A stretch of DNA of 64,000 nt from Caulobacteraceae bacterium. Lineage in GTDB: Bacteria; Pseudomonadota; Alphaproteobacteria; Caulobacterales; Caulobacteraceae. Shown one piece after another: positions 58,308-64,000 of this stretch. Made by a program: the position numbers and the translations under genes. The stretch is from contig CANJLK010000008.1 in assembly GCA_947475465.1 (NCBI GenBank), forward strand, positions 24,241 through 88,240, in the 5' to 3' direction. Numbering within the stretch: position 1 is the stretch's first letter; each line of letters opens with the position of its first letter. Below the pieces are notes generated by a model. The model ran no database searches and was not told where the DNA came from. It saw nothing but the letters and a program-made list of their open reading frames with translations.

Positions 58308-59312
58308 CTAGTTGTAGGCGACGGTGACGATGAAGCTGCCCGAGTAGTCGCCGACCGTGGTGGTGGCGTCGATCGGAAAGGAGCCGCCGACCCCCAGGTC
58401 GAAGGTTCCCTGGGCGCCGAGCGCGGCGCTCAATGTCGGCGTCGGGCCGGCGGAATTGGTCGTGGTGACGGTCAGGGGCGGGGTTGGACCGGTCAGCTGG
58501 AACGTGGCGGGGACGGTCACGCTGAAGGTCTGACCGCCCTCGCCGGACACCGTGAAGTTTGCGCGGGACGGCGCGGTGGCGCCCAACGGCGTGCCGCCGG
58601 TCACCGTGCGCACGCCCGTGACCGGATCGATGGTCACTGTCCCGGCTCCGGCGGAGGGCAGGGCGATGCGGCCGAAGACCAGGTCCGAGTTCTTGGTCAT
58701 CAGGATCGAGCGCAACACCCTCACGGTGGCCCGGCCGATGGCGCCGCTGGTCGGACTGAGAGGGGCCGGGGCCACGAAGACCGAGAAGTCCGATTCCGCA
58801 TCGCCGGTGGGGAGGCCGGTGTTGTCGCCGGCGATGCCAAGGTCGGCGCCGACGAAGAAGGTTTTCGAGGCGTTGGGGCCGATGGGGTTGATCTGGAACC
58901 CGCCTACCGGGCCGCCGATGGGGCTGCCGTTCAAGGTGGCGGTGCCCATGACGTCCAGAATCCGGGTCAGCGCCCGGGCGCGCTTGGTGGGCGAGCCCGC
59001 CACCGCGATCTTGACGTTCACCGCCTTGGTGCAGTCGCCGACGGCGACGGCGGCGCAGGAGATCGTCACGACCGAGTTGGCGCTGGCGCCGCCCACCCGG
59101 GTGCCGGTACCTGAGACCCGGGTCACAACCCCCGTGCTGGGGTCGATCCTGTAGAGGGTGTCTCCGGTCACCCCTGAGGTGACGACGCCGAGGTTCATGT
59201 CGGTGATGGCGACGGTGTAGGTCTCCGCCGCGGCGGGTCCCGACGCCAACGCCAGCAGCACCCCAGACAGCGCGGGCAGGCGGCTCGCCTTTATGAGCCT
59301 GGCCATCAACAA
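58308..59312 (-). CDS. DUF4402-like pilin/adhesin subunit, probably two tandem domains
   Basis: Signal peptide; C-terminal LGVGGSFPIDATTTVGDYSGSFIVTVAYN; N-terminal half resembles the C-terminal half. Confidence 0.8.
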   Translation of the reverse strand: MLMARLIKASRLPALSGVLLALASGPAAAETYTVAITDMNLGVVTSGVTGDTLYRIDPSTGVVTRVSGTGTRVGGASANSVVTISCAAVAVGDCTKAVNVKIAVAGSPTKRARALTRILDVMGTATLNGSPIGGPVGGFQINPIGPNASKTFFVGADLGIAGDNTGLPTGDAESDFSVFVAPAPLSPTSGAIGRATVRVLRSILMTKNSDLVFGRIALPSAGAGTVTIDPVTGVRTVTGGTPLGATAPSRANFTVSGEGGQTFSVTVPATFQLTGPTPPLTVTTTNSAGPTPTLSAALGAQGTFDLGVGGSFPIDATTTVGDYSGSFIVTVAYN

Positions 59313-59374
59313 AACGACGCATACCTCTCGATCAAGACCACGATCCTACCATGCCGGTTCGAATTTGTAGCGGG

Positions 59375-62300
59375 TCAACTGGCGGGCGGTTGCGCCGGTT
59401 CGTCACGGGGCGCGAACTCCACCTGGGCCTTGATGTCGGGATTGGGGGCGCCGTCGGTTCCTATGGTGAGGGTGACCGGGCGGACGAGCCGCATGCGAAG
59501 TCGGGCCGCCTGTTCGGGGTCGAGCTCAAGGCGGTAGGCCCCCGCCGGCGCGTCCTGGAAGTCCGCCGAGCCGTCGAACTCGGTGGTGGCCTCCAACACG
59601 TCACCGCTGGCGGCGACCAGGCGGATACGCGTCGCGGAAAGGCCCACCAGCTTACCGTCCGGACGACGTAGGGCGATGCTGACGAAGACCTCGCCGGTGG
59701 GGCGCAACGGATAGTCGATGTCGGTCACACCGCCGGGTCTCGGCGAGAATTCCACCGTGGTCGCCGGCGCCTTGACGGACTGGTTCTCCACTTCGAGCAC
59801 GCTGACCTGAAGGCGCGCGGTGGGGGCGGCGCCGAAACCGGTCAGGTAGGCCATGCCGTCCTTGTCGGTCCGCACGGTGCGCTCGCCGCCCTCCAGAACG
59901 ACGTTCGCGACCGGCCGCTCGCCAGCCTCGTAGCGGCCATCGCCGTTGGCGTCGACAAAGGCGTGGAATAGGACCGAGCCCCCGGAGCCGGGCCCCTGGC
60001 TGGTCAGCTCATAGCGCCGGGCCTGCGGATTGTAGCCGAGGCCGAAATTGACCTGGGCGCCGAGGGTCCAGGCGTTGTTCAAGGTGTCGTACTGCCCCGT
60101 CAGCGCCAGGTCGCCATAGCGAGTCTTGGTGATGCTGCTGGCCAGCAGTTCCGTGCCGCGCGGGCCCTCGAGGGTCTGGTTGGCGGCAAAGCGCAGCGAC
60201 CATGTGCGCGAAAGCGCCCGGTCGACGGTCAGGCTGAACAGATTGGCCCGATAGTCCGGCACGATGTCGTAGTTGAACTGGGTGCGCACCTGCCACTGGT
60301 AGTTCCGGAAGGTGGAGACCTCGACATAGCCGCGCAATAGGTCCTGGCTGGTCATGCCGGGCCGGATGGTCCGGTTGTATTCCAGCCCTGTCGAATAGAG
60401 GAAAGGTCCCGCCGAGGCCGAGCCGCGGGCGGATCCGAACGTGGTGCGTCCGCCGTCCAGGTAGTTGTCCTGCACCGCCCTGAAGGTGAGGGGGATGACC
60501 CGGTCGCCCAGCTTCACAGCCTCGTCCACGGTCAGTTCGGTGCGGCGCGAGAGCGGGCGGTTGAAGTCCGCCTCCGCGTTGGTCTCGTCGATCAGGCCGC
60601 CGCGGTATACCGAATGACGCAGAAGGGCGTTGGCGCCAAAGACCCGGCCCGCCACGCCAACAGATCCCGCGCGGCCGCCGCGGTTGTCGCCGGCCACGTC
60701 GAACTGGGTGGCGAAGCCGGCGATCGAGGTGCGCAGACCGCCGGCGAACAGGTTGCGCTGGATCCCGGACTGGTCGGAGTAGATTGAGGCGCCTGACGTC
60801 AGGGTTAGATATTGGGTCAGTCCAAAACTGTAGGCCGCTATGATCCGCGGCTTTCCGAGGCTGCGGTCCAGGAGGAACGGGTCGTCCTGGTTGCGGAAGT
60901 GGAAGAGGGTCTCGTTCTGCTGGACGGCGGCGAACTCGAAGGTCGCCTGGCCGGGCTTCAGCAGGCCGCCGCTGACGTTGATGACCCGGGTTTCCTCGCT
61001 CCGTTGGCCGCGAGGACCGTAGGTGACGATGCGAACGATGTTGACGCCCTGCGTCAGGGGAACGTTGAGGAATTCGTAGCGACCCTGGACGGCGGCGTTC
61101 TGCGTGCCGCGCAGCACGTCGTTCACATAGAGCTCGACGTCGTCGCCCAGGGGCAGTTCGCCACGCAGGTCGATGCGGTTGAACACATAGGCCTGGTCGA
61201 GAGGAACGGTCGAGATCGACAGGCCGCGGCCGCCGACGCTGCGCGGCCCGATCGCCAGGGCAGGGGTGAAGACGTCGCCAAGGCCGACGTCACGCGCATG
61301 TAGCGGACCCAGCAGGTCGCCGTTGAGAGAGCGCCGCTCCAGGAGGACGCGGGCGCTGTTGGGCCGACCGCTCTCGTCTGAGCCAACATAGGCCTGCAGG
61401 CCCGAGTAGAGGAAATCGCCCCCAAGCCGCAGGTCGTAGCGCAATGGGTATTGCGGGTGGGCGGTCTGGGCGCCCAGTCCGAGCGCCACGTCGATCGAGG
61501 GCGGCGTGGCCAACTTGTAGGGGCTGTCGATGCGAAGCGCCTTATTGGCGCTGGGGTCCGGGCCCGTCTGGCCGGCGCGCTGCTGACGCTGAAGTCGGCC
61601 CTGGATCGGCAGCAACTCAAGCGCGGTGATCTTCATGCTGAGCGTCTGTGAGCTGACGGCGAGCCGCAGCGGCAAGAGCTTCGCAAGGGCCGAGGCGCGG
61701 ACGTAGATCTCGGTCTGGGTGGCGGCGACGTCCTGCGGCGCAAGGATCACTTGCATCGGCCCGATTCGGGCCGTGCCGGTCGCCAGGTCGACCACCAGCG
61801 AGCGCTGCGCCTGGCCGATCCGCCCGATGATCCGGCCCTCGCTCGGCGAGACGTCGATGTCGAGTTCCAGCAGTCGGCTGAACTCGCCGACCGGGATCAG
61901 GGGGTCATCCGGCGAGCCGTAGGCGGCCATGCCGTCGGTGAGGGTCAGATCGTCCAGCTGCACCATCAGCAGCACCAGGCTGGTGGGGTCAGGCTCCTGC
62001 GCTCGGATTGCGGCCCTCAGGGGCGAGCCGCCGCTCGACGCCACGCCCGCGCCCAGCAACATGTCCGACATCGGGTCGCGGCGGCGGGCGGACGCCGGGG
62101 GGGCCTGGGCGAGCACGATCTTCGCCGGCGGCCGGGCGGCGTCAGGACTGGGTCGCGCGGGCGCCGCGAAGGGCGAGGCGGCCGAAGAGGTCAGGAGCAG
62201 GGTCGCGAAGCGGTCCGACCGCGGAAACGCGAAGCCGGGACCGCTGGCGCGCAGCAGCAGCACGCCCATCGGGTCGGGGCGCTCCGCCGCTAGGGCCTGG

Positions 62301-62392
62301 TCACCGGCAAAGAGCAGGAACCCAGCTGTCGCGACCCTGGCGGCACGGTTACAGGACGAGTTTCGCAAGGAGTTTTCCCGGCGAAGTGTCAT
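59375..62392 (-). CDS. Outer membrane usher-like protein (TcfC/PapC-like) with C-terminal Ig-like/SdrD-B-like domains
   Basis: 1005 aa; VELYVNDVLRGTQNAAVQGRYEFLNVPLTQGVNIVRIVTYGPRGQRSEETRVINV usher-like segment; long beta-barrel; DANGDGRYEAGERPVANVVLEG near the C-terminus. Confidence 0.8.
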   Translation of the reverse strand: MTLRRENSLRNSSCNRAARVATAGFLLFAGDQALAAERPDPMGVLLLRASGPGFAFPRSDRFATLLLTSSAASPFAAPARPSPDAARPPAKIVLAQAPPASARRRDPMSDMLLGAGVASSGGSPLRAAIRAQEPDPTSLVLLMVQLDDLTLTDGMAAYGSPDDPLIPVGEFSRLLELDIDVSPSEGRIIGRIGQAQRSLVVDLATGTARIGPMQVILAPQDVAATQTEIYVRASALAKLLPLRLAVSSQTLSMKITALELLPIQGRLQRQQRAGQTGPDPSANKALRIDSPYKLATPPSIDVALGLGAQTAHPQYPLRYDLRLGGDFLYSGLQAYVGSDESGRPNSARVLLERRSLNGDLLGPLHARDVGLGDVFTPALAIGPRSVGGRGLSISTVPLDQAYVFNRIDLRGELPLGDDVELYVNDVLRGTQNAAVQGRYEFLNVPLTQGVNIVRIVTYGPRGQRSEETRVINVSGGLLKPGQATFEFAAVQQNETLFHFRNQDDPFLLDRSLGKPRIIAAYSFGLTQYLTLTSGASIYSDQSGIQRNLFAGGLRTSIAGFATQFDVAGDNRGGRAGSVGVAGRVFGANALLRHSVYRGGLIDETNAEADFNRPLSRRTELTVDEAVKLGDRVIPLTFRAVQDNYLDGGRTTFGSARGSASAGPFLYSTGLEYNRTIRPGMTSQDLLRGYVEVSTFRNYQWQVRTQFNYDIVPDYRANLFSLTVDRALSRTWSLRFAANQTLEGPRGTELLASSITKTRYGDLALTGQYDTLNNAWTLGAQVNFGLGYNPQARRYELTSQGPGSGGSVLFHAFVDANGDGRYEAGERPVANVVLEGGERTVRTDKDGMAYLTGFGAAPTARLQVSVLEVENQSVKAPATTVEFSPRPGGVTDIDYPLRPTGEVFVSIALRRPDGKLVGLSATRIRLVAASGDVLEATTEFDGSADFQDAPAGAYRLELDPEQAARLRMRLVRPVTLTIGTDGAPNPDIKAQVEFAPRDEPAQPPAS

Positions 62393-63278
62393 CGTCGGTA
62401 AAGGTCAATTCGATCTTCTCGCCGGGCGCGGGTGCGCGGGTAAGGACCACCTGGACCGTTCGCCGGTCGATTTCCGGATAGACCCCAAGGCCATGGACGA
62501 CGCCGATCGGCGCGCTGCGCGGTTGGCCCTGAATGCGCACTTCCAGGCTGCCGAACAGCGAACCGGCGCCTTGCCGCACGAGGTCGAGCGTCAGGACAGG
62601 GCTCTTCGGTCTCGGCGCATGGCCCGGCCCGCCCAGATCCTCATAGGTCAGGCGCGGGTTTTCGAAGCCGGCCCGCACGTCGAGGTCGCTGAGGCGCACG
62701 ATGACCGGGACGCTCAAGCCAAACAGCGCGGTGATGCGGATGCTCAGCCCGCTAGCCGTGGTGCTGGAGGCGGCTTCCTCGGCCGTCGTGCCGGCGTCGC
62801 GCGGGGGCAGTGTGGCGATGGTCAGGTGAGTGCGATATTCAGCCGGCTCAACATTGGCGCCGCCCACCACCTGCAGGCGGATCAGTTGGCCCTCGCCGGG
62901 CTTGAGGGTCGTGCGCCGGGGCGAAATCTGCAGGATTGGCTGGGCGGACTTCACTTTGTCCGCCACGGCCTTGGTCGCGGGATCGGCTTGGGCTTCCTCC
63001 ACAGTGAGGATGCGGCCATTGGGCAGCATGATCCTGTCGACCAGAGAGATGTCGAAGGTGCCGGGGCCCGTGCCTTGATTGAAGACGAAAATAGTGCCCG
63101 ACCGGTGATTGCGGTCGAGTGTCACGCGCTTTGGCGAAATGTTGAGGTTCGCCGCATTCGCCGCGGCGACGGTGGGACTCGCGGTGGTCGGCGCGGGTGC
63201 GGCCGGCGGCTGCGCAGCCGCCGGCCCGGCGGTGCTGAGCAGCATCAGAAGGGCGGCGGTAGGGGCGCTAAGCTTCAC
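62349..63278 (-). CDS. PapD-like periplasmic pilus chaperone
   Basis: Signal peptide; LNISPKRVTLDRNHRSGTIFVFNQG; LQISPRRTTLKPGEGQLIRLQVV; 44-nt overlap with the usher gene. Confidence 0.83.
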   Translation of the reverse strand: MKLSAPTAALLMLLSTAGPAAAQPPAAPAPTTASPTVAAANAANLNISPKRVTLDRNHRSGTIFVFNQGTGPGTFDISLVDRIMLPNGRILTVEEAQADPATKAVADKVKSAQPILQISPRRTTLKPGEGQLIRLQVVGGANVEPAEYRTHLTIATLPPRDAGTTAEEAASSTTASGLSIRITALFGLSVPVIVRLSDLDVRAGFENPRLTYEDLGGPGHAPRPKSPVLTLDLVRQGAGSLFGSLEVRIQGQPRSAPIGVVHGLGVYPEIDRRTVQVVLTRAPAPGEKIELTFTDDDTSPGKLLAKLVL

Positions 63279-63522
63279 GTGCGGCTCGTCAGGTTTGAAG
63301 GATAGTCACCGGAACGGCGCCAGGCTCGCCGCCGATCGACCATGGCATGGGAAGAGGTTGGGTTTCCATCGGCGGAGATTTCTTGTCGCACCCTGATTGG
63401 CCTGCTCCAGGACCACGAACCCGTCCGCCGGATTGCCGGCCAGACCGCAGCGAGTCGGAAGCCTCGCTCCATATGATTAACCAGTTGCTCACCTTGGGCC
63501 GCGAGAGGGCCGAACGCAGACG

Positions 63523-63549
63523 AAAACGGCCGCCCACGAGGGGCGGCCG
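63523..63549 (-). terminator. Rho-independent terminator/attenuator between the DUF4402 gene and the chaperone gene
   Basis: Minus strand CGGCCGCCC-ctcgt-GGGCGGCCG-TTTT. Confidence 0.75.
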
Positions 63550-63599
63550 CCGAATTCGCTGGGCGGCGGGAGCCAGGCCCCGCCACGGCCCGTAAGGGC

Positions 63600-64000
63600 T
63601 CAGAAGTAGTTGACCGTCAGGGTCAGCGTACCGGAGTAGGGCACGGACGGCGTTGCCGCGTTGATCGAGAAGGAGCCGCCGACACGCAGTTCCTGGAACC
63701 CGGCCGCGGGGATGGTGCCGTACGTGCCGGTCGTGGCCACCGGAGTGGAGGCCGAGACCGTGCCCAGCCCGGTCGGGGTCATCACGACGCCTTGCGAGGT
63801 CGAGTAAGTTGTCGGCGCGCCGCTGAGGGTGAAGCGGGCGGTGCTGGTGGTCGACGAGACGGTCGCCCCGTTGCCGGCGCCCGTCAGGGTCACAGCGTCA
63901 CTGGCGTCGAGAGTCACGGTGTTGGAACTGGCGTTCGACGGGCGGGTGATCATGCCGAACAGCATGTCGGTCGTCTTGGTCAGGGTGTAGGGCGAGACGA
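63600..64000 (-). CDS. DUF4402-like pilin subunit (truncated by window end)
   Basis: LTKTTDMLFGMITRP ... LRVGGSFSINAATPSVPYSGTLTLTVNYF, matching the 58308-59312 protein; reading frame open to the window edge. Confidence 0.82.
   Translation of the reverse strand, partial: VSPYTLTKTTDMLFGMITRPSNASSNTVTLDASDAVTLTGAGNGATVSSTTSTARFTLSGAPTTYSTSQGVVMTPTGLGTVSASTPVATTGTYGTIPAAGFQELRVGGSFSINAATPSVPYSGTLTLTVNYF

Noticed and set aside
58246-59322. N-terminal extension of the 542-aa ORF 57694-59322
   Set aside because: Arg/Pro-rich out-of-frame shadow of the DUF4402 gene; peroxiredoxin starts with its own signal peptide at 58245.

Overview
GC-rich chromosomal window, probably from an alphaproteobacterium of the Caulobacterales type (inferred from gene content and order; no database search was run). 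It is mostly single-copy chromosomal genes: tRNA-Lys, tamA-tamB, phhA, hspQ, ppx/gppA-rlmE, guaB, guaA, panB, yfgM-like/bamB/der, purF-cvpA-radA, alr-dnaB and rplI-rpsR-rpsF. Accessory modules are: (1) a chaperone-usher-like operon at the right edge with two DUF4402 pilin-like proteins, one apparently a two-domain fusion, a PapD-like chaperone and a large atypical usher (58308-64000); (2) two tandem, diverged copies of a [small membrane protein - ECF sigma factor - short single-pass membrane protein] triad (37279-40077); (3) a copper module with a CsoR-like repressor and a symmetric double operator; (4) a three-gene circularly permuted ATP-grasp / alpha-E / transglutaminase cassette; (5) an uncharacterised gene with a perfect GTTC-N7-GTTC (alphaproteobacterial LexA) box at its start codon and a palindromic repeat pair inside its 3' coding region; (6) a TonB-dependent receptor split by an apparent 1-nt frameshift, lying between rplI and dnaB and bracketed by terminators. 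No CRISPR arrays, transposases or integrases were recognised.
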